From an uncultured Lachnospiraceae bacterium (GTDB lineage Bacteria; Bacillota; Clostridia; Lachnospirales; Lachnospiraceae): a stretch of DNA of 64,000 nucleotides. The DNA lies in the NCBI GenBank assembly GCA_947178125.1, contig CAMWXB010000004.1:46418-110417 (forward strand). The letters run 5' to 3'. A program made the translations under genes and the position numbers. Within the stretch, counting starts at the first letter, position 1; every line of letters begins with the position of its first letter. Below are positions 1 to 9,440 of this stretch, piece by piece. The notes under the pieces are model-generated. The model was not told the DNA's origin. It made no database searches and saw only the letters and a list, made by a program, of their open reading frames with translations.

Positions 1-390
1 GTACTGGGAGTCAATGCGGTCATTATTTGCCTGGCAGGTTTCCTGTTCGGCTGGGATAAGGCCTTATATTCTATTATCTATCAATATGCTTCGACGCAGG
101 TTCTGCAGATACTGTATAAGAGATATCAAAAACAAACGTTATTTATTGTTACCAATAGACCGAAGGATGTGTGTAAAGCAATCAATGAGGTAAGCGGGCA
201 TGGCGCAACGATTCTGGAGGGGGAAGGTTCGTATGAGCATTGTGAGAGGGATATCGTTTACTCTGTCGTATCAAGAGAAGAATGCAAGACAGTGATTCAT
301 TCTGTTAAAGAAGCTGACGCCAGCGCTTTTGTCAATGCGCTGCGGACGGAGGAATTATCGGGGCGGTTTTATCAGAGGCCTAACGAATAG
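1..390 (+). CDS. YitT family membrane protein, C-terminal part with DUF2179 domain (5' truncated by window)
   Basis: Open frame from base 1 to TAG at 390; ...LYSIIYQYASTQVLQILYKRYQKQTLFIVTNRP..VCKAINEVSGHGATILEGEGSY matches the YitT/DUF2179 pattern. Confidence 0.85.
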   Translation, partial: VLGVNAVIICLAGFLFGWDKALYSIIYQYASTQVLQILYKRYQKQTLFIVTNRPKDVCKAINEVSGHGATILEGEGSYEHCERDIVYSVVSREECKTVIHSVKEADASAFVNALRTEELSGRFYQRPNE

Positions 391-400
391 CACAAGAATA

Positions 401-510
401 GGGTGAGAAGAACTTCTAAAAACATTCCGCCAGTGGGCGGAACGTTAAGAAGTTCTACGATTTGCAGAGCAAATCTTTCTCTCCCGACAGAATAGCAAAG
501 CTATTCTGTC
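401..510. repeat. Nested-hairpin dispersed repeat, family A copy 1
   Basis: gggtgagaa...ttctctccc outer stem, AGAACTTCT/AGAAGTTCT middle stem, TTCCGCC-agtg-GGCGGAA inner stem, then ACAGAATAGcaaaGCTATTCTGT hairpin. Confidence 0.75.
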
Positions 511-595
511 AGATTGGGGAGCCGCTTCGGAGGGCTTAGGAGTTGTCCGGGCGGGGCGGATAGAGCGTGTTGGTAGTAGTATGTAGAGGATTGAA

Positions 596-2542
596 ATGGA
601 AAAGATTACAAATGAGCAGGTAGAGGCGGCGTGGAAGGTATATCATAAAGCTTTTATGGAAATACCGTATTCCAAACAGAGAAAATTTGTCAAAGGCTGT
701 GAGCATAATATCAAACAGCTGGAACGCCGGATTGCAAGGAAGAAAAAACTGGAAGCACATCAGATTCTGAACGATATGGGGGAACTGCATAAGCGGGCGG
801 CGGATATCGGCTATACAGTCACGAACAGGGACCATAAATTCCGCAATTATTATAAACATGCCCTGCGCAGGCTGATACAGCTGGATTTGTCTTTCCTGCG
901 GATGATGGCGCCGTCCTCTTCGTATATGGAAATCCTGAAGATGGAAGATATCTGCGAACTGCTCCGCTGTAAATCCCTCTATGAGATTTACAAAGACGAC
1001 TATATGCAGTTCATGGTGGGACAGCGGATTGAAGAACTGATGGAGGCGGAACCGGAGAAACAGTATCCGGAAGCGCGCAGTATGCGCAGACATTTTATTC
1101 TGCATATCGGGCCAACCAACAGCGGCAAGACTTATCAGGCGCTGCAGCGGCTGAAACAGGCTTATCAGGGAATTTATCTGGGGCCTCTACGTCTTCTGGC
1201 GCTGGAAGTCTACGATACGATGACGGCGGCCGGCATTCCGTGCAGCATGATCACGGGGGAAGAGAAAATTGTGACGCCGGGTGCTTTTTGCCAGGCATCT
1301 ACCATTGAAATACTGGATTTAAAGGAAATTTATGACATTGCAGTCATTGATGAAGCACAGATGCTGGACGATGAGAACCGGGGAAGCTGCTGGACGAGGG
1401 CGATTCTCGGAATCCGGGCAGAGGAAATCCATATATGCGCTTCACCGATTGCGGAAAAGCTGCTCATACAGATGATCACCCGCTGCGGGGATACTTATGA
1501 CCTGGTGAGGCATGAACGGAATACGGAACTGGAGTTTCTGCATGCAAAATATGATATGGGAAGAGACGTGGAAAAGGGAGACGCCCTGATCACTTTTTCC
1601 AAGAAAAACGTACTCGCGATTGCGGCAGCGCTGGAAGCAAAAGGAATAAAAGCAAGTGTTATTTATGGGAATCTGCCGCCGAAAACGCGCAGGGAACAGG
1701 TGCACCTTTTTGCGGAGGGATTCAATGAGGTCGTCGTTGCGACCGACGCAATCGGAATGGGTGTCAATCTGCCGATACGAAGAATCGTTTTTATGAATAC
1801 CATTAAATTTGACGGTACGGCCAAGCGACGCATACGCGCAGAGGAAATACGCCAGATTGCAGGCCGTGCCGGGCGTTACGGATTCTATAACACTGGTTAT
1901 GTACAGTCTGTAGTGGACATGGGATATGTCGGCAGGAAGATGCAGGAGCCCTTTCATCCGATGAAAAAGGCGAGAATCGGTTTCCCGGAAGTGCTTCTGG
2001 ATATCAATATGGAGCTCGACGAAATCATTGAAATCTGGGAAAATGCGGGCGGTACGGAACTTTACGATAAGATATCCATGACAGAGAGCGTCCGAAAATA
2101 CCGCTATCTGAAAAACTACCGGAAAGCGGCCGGCTGTATGAAGGATAAGAAACTGCTTCTTTCCCTTATCACCTGCCCTTTTGATATCGGGGATAAGGAA
2201 GTCCTGAAACAATGGCTGAAATATTGCGAGAATCCGGCGGAAGAGAAGGACTGTCCGCCTTATCCGAAAGATGCTTCCCTGGAAGGACTGGAGAGTTATT
2301 ATAAGAAGCTTGACCTGTACAGTCAGTTCGCGGGCCGGGCAAACTGGGTCATCGACAGAGAGGCGCTTGAGGTGAACAGAGAGGCGGCACAGCGGGCAAT
2401 CGGCGTTCTTCTTCGGGAAAATAAGAGACAGTTTGAGAAAAAATGCCAGCTATGCGGAAAACCCCTGTTATGGGACTATCCGTATCGAATCTGCGAGGAC
2501 TGCTTTATGGCGGAAGAGGAAGAAGCGGATGATGAACGGTGA
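596..2542 (+). CDS. SUV3-like DExH RNA helicase with C-terminal CxxC..CxxC zinc-ribbon-like tail
   Basis: HIGPTNSGKTYQAL (Walker A of SUV3 type), VIDEAQM, QIAGRAGRYG motif VI, terminal CQLCGKPL..YRICEDC. Confidence 0.85.
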   Translation: MEKITNEQVEAAWKVYHKAFMEIPYSKQRKFVKGCEHNIKQLERRIARKKKLEAHQILNDMGELHKRAADIGYTVTNRDHKFRNYYKHALRRLIQLDLSFLRMMAPSSSYMEILKMEDICELLRCKSLYEIYKDDYMQFMVGQRIEELMEAEPEKQYPEARSMRRHFILHIGPTNSGKTYQALQRLKQAYQGIYLGPLRLLALEVYDTMTAAGIPCSMITGEEKIVTPGAFCQASTIEILDLKEIYDIAVIDEAQMLDDENRGSCWTRAILGIRAEEIHICASPIAEKLLIQMITRCGDTYDLVRHERNTELEFLHAKYDMGRDVEKGDALITFSKKNVLAIAAALEAKGIKASVIYGNLPPKTRREQVHLFAEGFNEVVVATDAIGMGVNLPIRRIVFMNTIKFDGTAKRRIRAEEIRQIAGRAGRYGFYNTGYVQSVVDMGYVGRKMQEPFHPMKKARIGFPEVLLDINMELDEIIEIWENAGGTELYDKISMTESVRKYRYLKNYRKAAGCMKDKKLLLSLITCPFDIGDKEVLKQWLKYCENPAEEKDCPPYPKDASLEGLESYYKKLDLYSQFAGRANWVIDREALEVNREAAQRAIGVLLRENKRQFEKKCQLCGKPLLWDYPYRICEDCFMAEEEEADDER

Positions 2543-2610
2543 GTATATGTTAATAAAATATCAATAGTTATAGTTACGGAAATTTATTAAATGAGCATTG
2601 TGGGCTGGTT

Positions 2611-3294
2611 ATGGTCAAAACGTATATCGTAAATATCAGACAATTGGAAGAAGAAACGGCTTTTCGGGCGGCGCTGCCGTCTGTTTCTTCTTATAGGAGG
2701 CAGAAGATTGCCTCAATAAAGAACGTAAGAGACAGGTGCAGAAGCTTAGGCGCTTCCCTCGCTTTGAATGCGGCTCTGCAGTGCTATGGACTGTGCGAGG
2801 GCTCCATGGAATATGTTCTGGGGAATCAGGGAAAACCGATGCTCCGGGACTACCCGGAAATACATTTTTCCCTGTCCCATGCCGGCGATTATGCCATATG
2901 CAGTATAGGCGCTCAGGAAATCGGAAACGATATCGAACGGGTGCGGCCGGGAAAGCTGCGCGTGGCGGACCGTTTTTTTGCCGAAGCGGAAAAAGAGTGG
3001 CTCTATCAGGCCGACCTGCCAAAAGAGCAGGAAAGCAGGATGTTCCGGCTCTGGACCATGAAGGAAAGCTTTTTGAAAGTAACGGGACATGGAATGTCCC
3101 TGCCATTACGGGATTTTACGGTTTTGGTAGAAGATGAAGGGACGGTCAGACTGCATCAGATGCTGAATAATAACACCTATTATATAAAGGAATATGCTCT
3201 GCCGGACATTTTTCAGGAAACAACAGGATACAAAATTTCTGTCTGCTGCACGACGCTGGATTTTGCGCCGGAACCGGAAGCGGTTCTTTTGTAG
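2611..3294 (+). CDS. 4'-phosphopantetheinyl transferase, Sfp/Gsp type
   Basis: FSLSHAGDYAICSIG..EIGNDIERV and RLWTMKESFLKVTGHGMSLPL motifs. Confidence 0.88.
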   Translation: MVKTYIVNIRQLEEETAFRAALPSVSSYRRQKIASIKNVRDRCRSLGASLALNAALQCYGLCEGSMEYVLGNQGKPMLRDYPEIHFSLSHAGDYAICSIGAQEIGNDIERVRPGKLRVADRFFAEAEKEWLYQADLPKEQESRMFRLWTMKESFLKVTGHGMSLPLRDFTVLVEDEGTVRLHQMLNNNTYYIKEYALPDIFQETTGYKISVCCTTLDFAPEPEAVLL

Positions 3295-3395
3295 GAACTG
3301 CTTTTGCGAAGATGGCACTCCTGTAGAAGTGGTCAGCTTTCGCAGAAATGGATGGTAAACGCATATTTTCAAGACATCTGCACATACTATTCTTC

Positions 3396-3521
3396 ATTCC
3401 GGAGCGTTTACGCGACGGGGCGACGCAAATCTCAAATTTGCGTCTGCCATCAATAGAATTTGTGACGTTCCGGCACAAATTCGTGTGTGAAAAATCAGCG
3501 CATCAGTGTGAGTTTTCACAC
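3396..3521 (+). repeat. 126-bp multi-hairpin element, family C copy 1
   Basis: Near-identical reverse-complement copy at 22491-22616; internal hairpins GACGCAAATctcAAATTTGCGTC, GAATTTGTG..CACAAATTC, GTGTGAAAA..TTTTCACAC. Confidence 0.9.
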
Positions 3522-3591
3522 TATTCTCTAATAAATAACGGTCATTGTGTTTTGCAAGGGCACAGAATCAAGGAAGAAGGAGAGTAGTCAG

Positions 3592-4602
3592 ATGTTGGGA
3601 AAACAGAGCATTCAGTTTCAAAATCCACCCTGTATCGTCAACAGCGGTTCAATCGTCGGAAGCAAAGAGGGACAGGGACCCATGGGAAAGCTGTTCGATA
3701 AAGTAGGGTATGACGATATGTTTGGCGCGAAGACCTGGGAAGAGGCGGAAAGCGCGCTGCAAAGGGAAGCGCTCCAGATCATGCTGGAGAAAGAAAAGAT
3801 AAAAAAGGAAGACATACAGCTTATTTTTGCGGGAGACCTGTTAGGGCAGTCCATCGCCAGCAGTTTTGGTCTCTCATCCTTCCATACGCCGCACATCGGT
3901 CTATATGGCGCGTGTTCGACCTGCGGTCTGTCCATCGGCGTTGGAAGCATGGCTGTGGCCGGCGGTTTTGTGGACAGGGCGGCCTGCGTGACTTCCAGCC
4001 ATTTTGCCAGCGCGGAGAAGGAATTCCGTTTCCCGCTTTCCTACGGGAATCAGAGACCGCTTTCCGCTACATGGACGGTGACTGGAAGCGCTGCTTTTCT
4101 GCTTGCGCCCGGAGATGTCAAGAAGGCGCGCGCAAGAATAGCAGGTGTTACATTTGGCAAAATTATGGATTACGGCATCAAAGATTCGATGAATATGGGG
4201 GCGTGCATGGCACCTGCGGCGGCAGATTCCATTAAACAGCATCTTGCGGATTTCGGCAGGGCGCCGGGGGATTACGACAAGATCATCACGGGGGACCTCG
4301 GCTCAGTGGGGCAGCAGCTTTTGTTCGAATTACTGTCAAAGGACGGCATTGATATCACGAAACAGCATATGGACTGCGGTATGGAGATTTTCGACAGTGA
4401 AAAGCAGAATACCAATGCGGGCGGTTCCGGCTGCGGCTGTGCGGCAGTCATCCTGTCAGCCTATATTTTGAAAAAGATAGAAGAAGGCGTCTGGAAGCGG
4501 GTGCTTTTCCTGCCGACGGGGGCGCTGCTCAGCAAGACGAGTTTTAACGAAGGACAGACGATACCGGGGATTGCGCATGGGATTGTACTGGAGCAGTTTT
4601 AG
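3592..4602 (+). CDS. spoVAD: Stage V sporulation protein AD
   Basis: MLGKQSIQFQNPPCIVNSGSIVGSKEGQGPMG...GDLLGQSIASSFGLSS...GACSTCGLSIGVGSMAVAGGF; ATG at 3592 after AGGAAGAAGGAGAG. Confidence 0.95.
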   Translation: MLGKQSIQFQNPPCIVNSGSIVGSKEGQGPMGKLFDKVGYDDMFGAKTWEEAESALQREALQIMLEKEKIKKEDIQLIFAGDLLGQSIASSFGLSSFHTPHIGLYGACSTCGLSIGVGSMAVAGGFVDRAACVTSSHFASAEKEFRFPLSYGNQRPLSATWTVTGSAAFLLAPGDVKKARARIAGVTFGKIMDYGIKDSMNMGACMAPAAADSIKQHLADFGRAPGDYDKIITGDLGSVGQQLLFELLSKDGIDITKQHMDCGMEIFDSEKQNTNAGGSGCGCAAVILSAYILKKIEEGVWKRVLFLPTGALLSKTSFNEGQTIPGIAHGIVLEQF

Positions 4603-4651
4603 AGCATCGGATACAGACCAGATGTAAACCGGATACAGAGGAGAAATACAA

Positions 4652-5371
4652 ATGACAGCCTTTTTTGCGGATTTACTGGACGATTTTTTAAGTCCCGCCT
4701 TTTTGGAAAAGGTGCGCGTCAAATTTCATTATGAAGAAACGCAGGCGGAAGCGTTAAAAGCAGTGGCAGAAGAAATGTACCCGCTGCTGTGCCGGGAGGC
4801 TTTCTGGGAGCGAAGGCGGGCAGAAGGACAGGCAGTGGAACGGGCAGAGGATGAACTTCCCGCGTGCCTGACAAGTCTCTCTGAAACGCAGTATGAGCGG
4901 GTCGTCATGTCGCTTGGAGCCGGACTGGACGCTCTGCAGGAACGCTACAGCGGGCAGGGACGTTTATCGCAAAGCTATATGCTGGAAGTATTGGCCGGGG
5001 AACTGCTGATGCAGGGGTATGGGGCTTATAACCGCTATATTGCGGAGACGACGGTCTGGCATGTTGCACGGTATCATTTTCCAGGCAGCGAAGAAGCTTA
5101 TCCGCTCGAAATGCTGCCTGACCTGCTAAAAGGATTCACCGGACAGGTCACCTGCAACGAGGCTTTCTGTATGATACCCAAAAAGAGCGTCGTATTCGTA
5201 TCGGAACTGACGCAGGATGAAAAGATGCGCTGTGAGGGAATCTGTATTGGTTGTAACAGCGCGCATTGTGCGAACAGGGCAGCTGGTGATTCCCGGGAGA
5301 AACAACTGTGGGCCAGAATGGCGGATGTGCCGCTTGGCTATGGATACAGCCGGATTTTGGGGAAATTGTAG
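4652..5371 (+). CDS. Possible MetH-activation-domain-like / corrinoid-associated protein with terminal Cys cluster
   Basis: 239 aa, FCMIPKKSVVFVSELTQDEKMRCEGICIGCNSAHC near the C-terminus resembles clostridial B12-dependent Met synthase activation-like proteins. Confidence 0.45.
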   Translation: MTAFFADLLDDFLSPAFLEKVRVKFHYEETQAEALKAVAEEMYPLLCREAFWERRRAEGQAVERAEDELPACLTSLSETQYERVVMSLGAGLDALQERYSGQGRLSQSYMLEVLAGELLMQGYGAYNRYIAETTVWHVARYHFPGSEEAYPLEMLPDLLKGFTGQVTCNEAFCMIPKKSVVFVSELTQDEKMRCEGICIGCNSAHCANRAAGDSREKQLWARMADVPLGYGYSRILGKL

Positions 5372-5445
5372 AGGAAGGCATTACAGAGCAGGGCATCGTT
5401 CATGGAAAAGTACATCCATTCAAAAGAAAGGAGCTGTGGCGGTCA

Positions 5446-5685
5446 ATGGAAAATTCGTATCGTTTTTTTGAGAACAGGGCATGCCAGTATTTTCCCTGCC
5501 ATAAAGGTCTGGAGGACTTTAACTGTTTATTCTGCTATTGCCCTTTTTACCTGAAGGAGAAGTGCCCGGGCGCTCCTCAGTACATAGAAACGGAACAAAA
5601 AAGAATCAAGGATTGTACGAACTGTACATTCCCGCATCGGCCGGAGAATTACGATGAGATTCTCCGGATTCTGAGAGAAAGCTGA
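5446..5685 (+). CDS. Cysteine-rich small domain protein (putative metal binding)
   Basis: MENSYRFFENRACQYFPCHKGLEDFNCLFCYCPFYLKEKCPG...CTNCTFPHRPENY; RBS aaaggag before ATG 5446 (longer frame begins 5308). Confidence 0.75.
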   Translation: MENSYRFFENRACQYFPCHKGLEDFNCLFCYCPFYLKEKCPGAPQYIETEQKRIKDCTNCTFPHRPENYDEILRILRES

Positions 5686-5730
5686 ATGCCTGTACAGCCA
5701 TGGCGGCATACTGGAAGGAAAGGAAAACGG

Positions 5731-7596
5731 ATGGAACAATTATATACGCGTTGGGGAAGGGATATTGACAGTGAGCATGTTCTTCAGGAATATCCACGGC
5801 CTTTGTTACAACGGAAAAGTTATGTAAACTTAAATGGTTATTGGGAATATGCCATCACGAAAAAATGCCGCGGACCGGAGGTTTACGACGGCAGGATTCT
5901 CGTACCCTTTTCGCCGGAAAGCGTCCTGTCCGGTGTCAGCAGGCAGTTACAGCCGGAGGAATATTTGTGGTATCGTACGAAATTGCCAATAGAATCGGAT
6001 AAGCTGGAAGCGGGTTTCCGGCTGTTACTGCATTTCGGAGCGGTAGACCAGGCGTGTCAGATTTATGTAAATGGGCAGAAGGTGTCGCGGCATATGGGCG
6101 GCTATCTACCCTTTTCTGTGGATATTACGGAATATTGCCGTGGAAACTGTGTACTTTCAGATGGAGATGGGACACTTTGCGGGGGGAGCATCGTAAAGGC
6201 CTGCAAAGCGGGCGGCGCGGCAGCTGCTTCGGAAAGCGAACTGGTGCTCGCCGTGCGGGATTTGAGCGATACGTCTTATCACGCGCGGGGAAAGCAGAAG
6301 CTGAAACGGGGCGGTATGTTTTATACGGCCCAGAGCGGTATCTGGCAGACGGTCTGGATGGAGTATGTGCCGGAAAACTATGTGGAAGAACTGCTGACAG
6401 AGCCGGAATTGTTGACGGGTCCGGGAGCGGCACGGGGAGCCGTGCGGATACGGGTCTGTTCGGCCGCGCAGATGCCCGTTCGGATTCAGGTCCGGGAACC
6501 GGCATTGTATAATCGGAAAATGACCGGTTCCGCCAATGGTATCATAGCGGAAGGGCGCGGTCTTTCCAATCAGGAGATAGAGATTTCTCTGCCGGTCATG
6601 AAACCCTGGACCTGCGAAGAACCTTATCTGTATTATTTTACGGTCACGATGGGGGATGACACGGTAGAGAGCTATTTTGCACTGCGCACCTTTACGATTG
6701 AAAAAGATTCCGCGGGGATTCCGCGTATCTGCCTGAATGGGCAGGTGCAGTTCCAGAATGGTGTGCTCGACCAGGGATACTGGCCGGACGGGCTCTATAC
6801 AGCGCCTTCCGATGAAGCTTATATATTTGATATTCTGGAAATGAAGAAACTGGGTTTCAATATGCTCAGGAAGCATATTAAGATTGAGCCCCAACGCTGG
6901 TATTATCATTGCGACAGGCTCGGCATGGTCGTCTGGCAGGATATGGTGAACGGCGGTTCTTATTATAAACACTGGTTCGTGACCTATGCGGCAACGCTTT
7001 TTTCCCGGAAAAGATGGATGATACGGGATAACTGCCTGCGTCTTCTGTCCCGTGCGGAGCAAAAAGGAAGGCGGGAATTTGTCCGTGAGATGCAGGAAAC
7101 GATCCGGCTGTTGAAAGGCCATCCGAGCATCGCGGTCTGGGTGATTTTCAACGAAGGGTGGGGACAGTTCCATGCGGAGAAGATGACGGAACTTGCAAGA
7201 GCCTGTGACGACAGCCGCCTAATCGACCAGGCCAGCGGCTGGTTCGACCAGGAGGGTGGAAGCCTGCAGAGCATTCATCATTATTTTTTCCAGTTCAGGT
7301 TTTTACCGGAAAAAGAACGGGCTACCGTATTGTCGGAGTTTGGCGGCTACTCCCTGCGCATTCCCGGGCACAGCGCCTGCGAAAAGCTGTATGGATATGG
7401 AACGCATAAGAACGGGGAAAGTCTGAACACGGCTTTTTGGGAGCGGATGCGGAAGATGAAAGAGCAGATTCCCAAGGGGCTGTGTGCCGGCGTCTATACG
7501 CAGCTGTCCGATGTGGAAGAGGAGGTCAACGGGATTTTTACATATGACAGAGAGGTCAGGAAGATAGAGCCGGAAAACGGACATGAGTTTTTTTGA
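5731..7596 (+). CDS. Glycoside hydrolase family 2 protein
   Basis: GH2 sugar-binding then TIM-barrel pattern: NGQVQFQNGVLDQGYWPDGLYTAPSDEAYIFDI..KKLGFNMLRKHIKIEP..YYHCDRLGMVVWQDM and acid/base VIFNEGWGQF; RBS GGAAAGG before ATG 5731. Confidence 0.9.
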   Translation: MEQLYTRWGRDIDSEHVLQEYPRPLLQRKSYVNLNGYWEYAITKKCRGPEVYDGRILVPFSPESVLSGVSRQLQPEEYLWYRTKLPIESDKLEAGFRLLLHFGAVDQACQIYVNGQKVSRHMGGYLPFSVDITEYCRGNCVLSDGDGTLCGGSIVKACKAGGAAAASESELVLAVRDLSDTSYHARGKQKLKRGGMFYTAQSGIWQTVWMEYVPENYVEELLTEPELLTGPGAARGAVRIRVCSAAQMPVRIQVREPALYNRKMTGSANGIIAEGRGLSNQEIEISLPVMKPWTCEEPYLYYFTVTMGDDTVESYFALRTFTIEKDSAGIPRICLNGQVQFQNGVLDQGYWPDGLYTAPSDEAYIFDILEMKKLGFNMLRKHIKIEPQRWYYHCDRLGMVVWQDMVNGGSYYKHWFVTYAATLFSRKRWMIRDNCLRLLSRAEQKGRREFVREMQETIRLLKGHPSIAVWVIFNEGWGQFHAEKMTELARACDDSRLIDQASGWFDQEGGSLQSIHHYFFQFRFLPEKERATVLSEFGGYSLRIPGHSACEKLYGYGTHKNGESLNTAFWERMRKMKEQIPKGLCAGVYTQLSDVEEEVNGIFTYDREVRKIEPENGHEFF

Positions 7597-7753
7597 ACCT
7601 TTGAATTACTTGTCGTGTAACAATGGACTTTTTTCCTTCTTTTGTGCTATATTATTTTACAGGACAAGGACTTGTTCGGTTTTCGCGGCAGTTTGTGCTG
7701 ACGTTTACAACGTCCGACACAAACATCGCAGACGGAGAACATGAGGAAGAACA

Positions 7754-7981
7754 ATGCGCGAAATGGAATTTAAAATGGAGCGGCCCGGCCTGTTAAAAGA
7801 AGGCGACCGCGTAACGGTGACGGAGGGTGTGCTTCCCAGCAATTATTATTATACGATCAATCCTTCCCTTGCGATGTCGGGAAATTTTCCTTTTTCCGAA
7901 AGAATGCTGGAGCGGGAGGGAGAAGTTCTCGAGATCATCGAAAATGACAGGGGATTTTATGTGAAAGTGCGGTTCGGGTAG
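7754..7981 (+). CDS. Hypothetical small protein
   Basis: 75 aa ORF between gene blocks, MREMEFKMERPGLLKEGDRVTVTEG... Confidence 0.5.
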   Translation: MREMEFKMERPGLLKEGDRVTVTEGVLPSNYYYTINPSLAMSGNFPFSERMLEREGEVLEIIENDRGFYVKVRFG

Positions 7982-8031
7982 TATATCATATAATAGAACG
8001 AACGCAATCTATACGAAAGGTGGACAAGAAT

Positions 8032-8409
8032 ATGTTAAAAAAAGTAGCAACAGACAAGGCGCCGGCGGCAATCGGTCCGTATTCGCAGGGAATCATCGCA
8101 GATAAGATGCTGTTTGCATCCGGACAGATTCCGATTGACCCGGCATCCGGCGAGATTACCGGAGAGGATATCACACAGCAGGCGGAGCAGGTCATGAAAA
8201 ATGTAGGCGAAATCTTGAAAGCGGCCGGCACAAATTATGAGAACGTGGTGAAGACCACCTGTTTTCTTGCGGAAATGGCTGATTTTGCAGCATTTAATGC
8301 GGTTTATGAGAAATATTTTACAGAAAAACCGGCAAGAAGCTGTGTTGCGGTAAAACAGCTCCCGAAAGATGTTTTGTGCGAGGTGGAAGTCATTGCGTTC
8401 CTCGGATAG
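8032..8409 (+). CDS. RidA family protein (reactive intermediate deaminase)
   Basis: LKKVATDKAPAAIGPYSQGIIADKMLFASGQIPIDPASGEI..ARSCVAVKQLPKDVLCEVEVIAFLG. Confidence 0.95.
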   Translation: MLKKVATDKAPAAIGPYSQGIIADKMLFASGQIPIDPASGEITGEDITQQAEQVMKNVGEILKAAGTNYENVVKTTCFLAEMADFAAFNAVYEKYFTEKPARSCVAVKQLPKDVLCEVEVIAFLG

Positions 8410-8929
8410 GTCGAAAGGATGCAGGAATATCATTCTGATCGGAATGCCGGGCGCGGGCAAGAGTACGATTGGTGTCGTGCTGGCCAAACGACTTGGCCGC
8501 GCTTTTTTGGATTCGGACCTCGTCATTCAGGAAAAAGAGGGAAAGCTGCTTCATGAGATCATTGCACAAGAGGGCCTGGATGGTTTTCTGCGGATAGAAG
8601 AAGAGGTCAACGCATCTCTGGAAGCGGAAGGAGCCGTTATTGCGACCGGCGGGAGCGTCGTTTACGGGCAGAAGGCGATGGAACACTTAAAGCAGATCGG
8701 TACAGTCATCTACTTGCAGCTGCCGCTTGAAACGATTGCCGAAAGGCTTGGCGATTTGAATGAGCGCGGCGTCGCCCTGCAGGACGGTCAGAGTTTACAT
8801 TCTCTTTATGAAGAAAGAGTGCCTTTGTATGAAAAATATGCAGATGTCATTCTGTCTTGCGAAAATAAGATGCTGCGGGAAATTGTGGTGGAGATTGCGA
8901 ATAACATCATAAATAATTGCTCAAAATAA
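8369..8929 (+). CDS. aroK: Shikimate kinase
   Basis: NIILIGMPGAGKSTIGVVLAKRLGRAFLDSDLVIQ..ATGGSVV; overlaps ridA 3' end, exact start uncertain. Confidence 0.88.
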   Translation: MFCARWKSLRSSDRSKGCRNIILIGMPGAGKSTIGVVLAKRLGRAFLDSDLVIQEKEGKLLHEIIAQEGLDGFLRIEEEVNASLEAEGAVIATGGSVVYGQKAMEHLKQIGTVIYLQLPLETIAERLGDLNERGVALQDGQSLHSLYEERVPLYEKYADVILSCENKMLREIVVEIANNIINNCSK

Positions 8930-8995
8930 CAGATATCCATATCTTATGATATGCGTATCTGTTATTTTTATTTTATAAAAAGTGAGGTCATGCAA

Positions 8996-9352
8996 ATGGA
9001 TTATGTGAATGCTTTTTGGGTAGGAGGACTGATCTGTGCACTGGTACAGATTTTAATGGAAAAGACAAAAATGATGCCGGGCAGGATCATGGTACTGCTC
9101 GTCTGTCTGGGAGCGGTCATCAGCGCAGTCGGGCTGTATGAGCCGCTCATGGAGTATGCGGGAGCAGGTGCGGGCGTGCCGCTTCTCGGATATGGCAATA
9201 TCCTGATGAAAGGCGTAAAAGAGGCAATCGACAAGGACGGTTTTATCGGCCTGTTCAAAGGCGGCTTTACGAACGGCGCCGTGGGCTGCAGTGCGGCGCT
9301 TATTTTCGGGTACTTGGCAAGCCTGATTTTCAAGCCGAAAATGAAAGGGTGA
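8996..9352 (+). CDS. spoVAE: Stage V sporulation protein AE
   Basis: MDYVNAFWVGGLICALVQILMEKTKMMPGRIMVLLVCLGAVISAVGLYEPL...GFTNGAVGCSAALIFGYL. Confidence 0.92.
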   Translation: MDYVNAFWVGGLICALVQILMEKTKMMPGRIMVLLVCLGAVISAVGLYEPLMEYAGAGAGVPLLGYGNILMKGVKEAIDKDGFIGLFKGGFTNGAVGCSAALIFGYLASLIFKPKMKG

Positions 9353-9440
9353 ATGATTTAAAATCTGAATGTATTTATTATAAAAAAGGAATTGTCCACG
9401 AATTAATTTGTTGACACTTCCTTTTTTTCGTTTTATCATA

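Noticed and set aside
1442-2212. 256-aa minus-strand ORF in the helicase gene
   Set aside because: Antisense to conserved helicase motifs; no supporting RBS or family.
6157-7173. 338-aa minus-strand ORF inside the GH2 gene
   Set aside because: Long antisense ORF in a GC-rich codon context without recognisable domain; + strand GH2 motifs cover the same bases.
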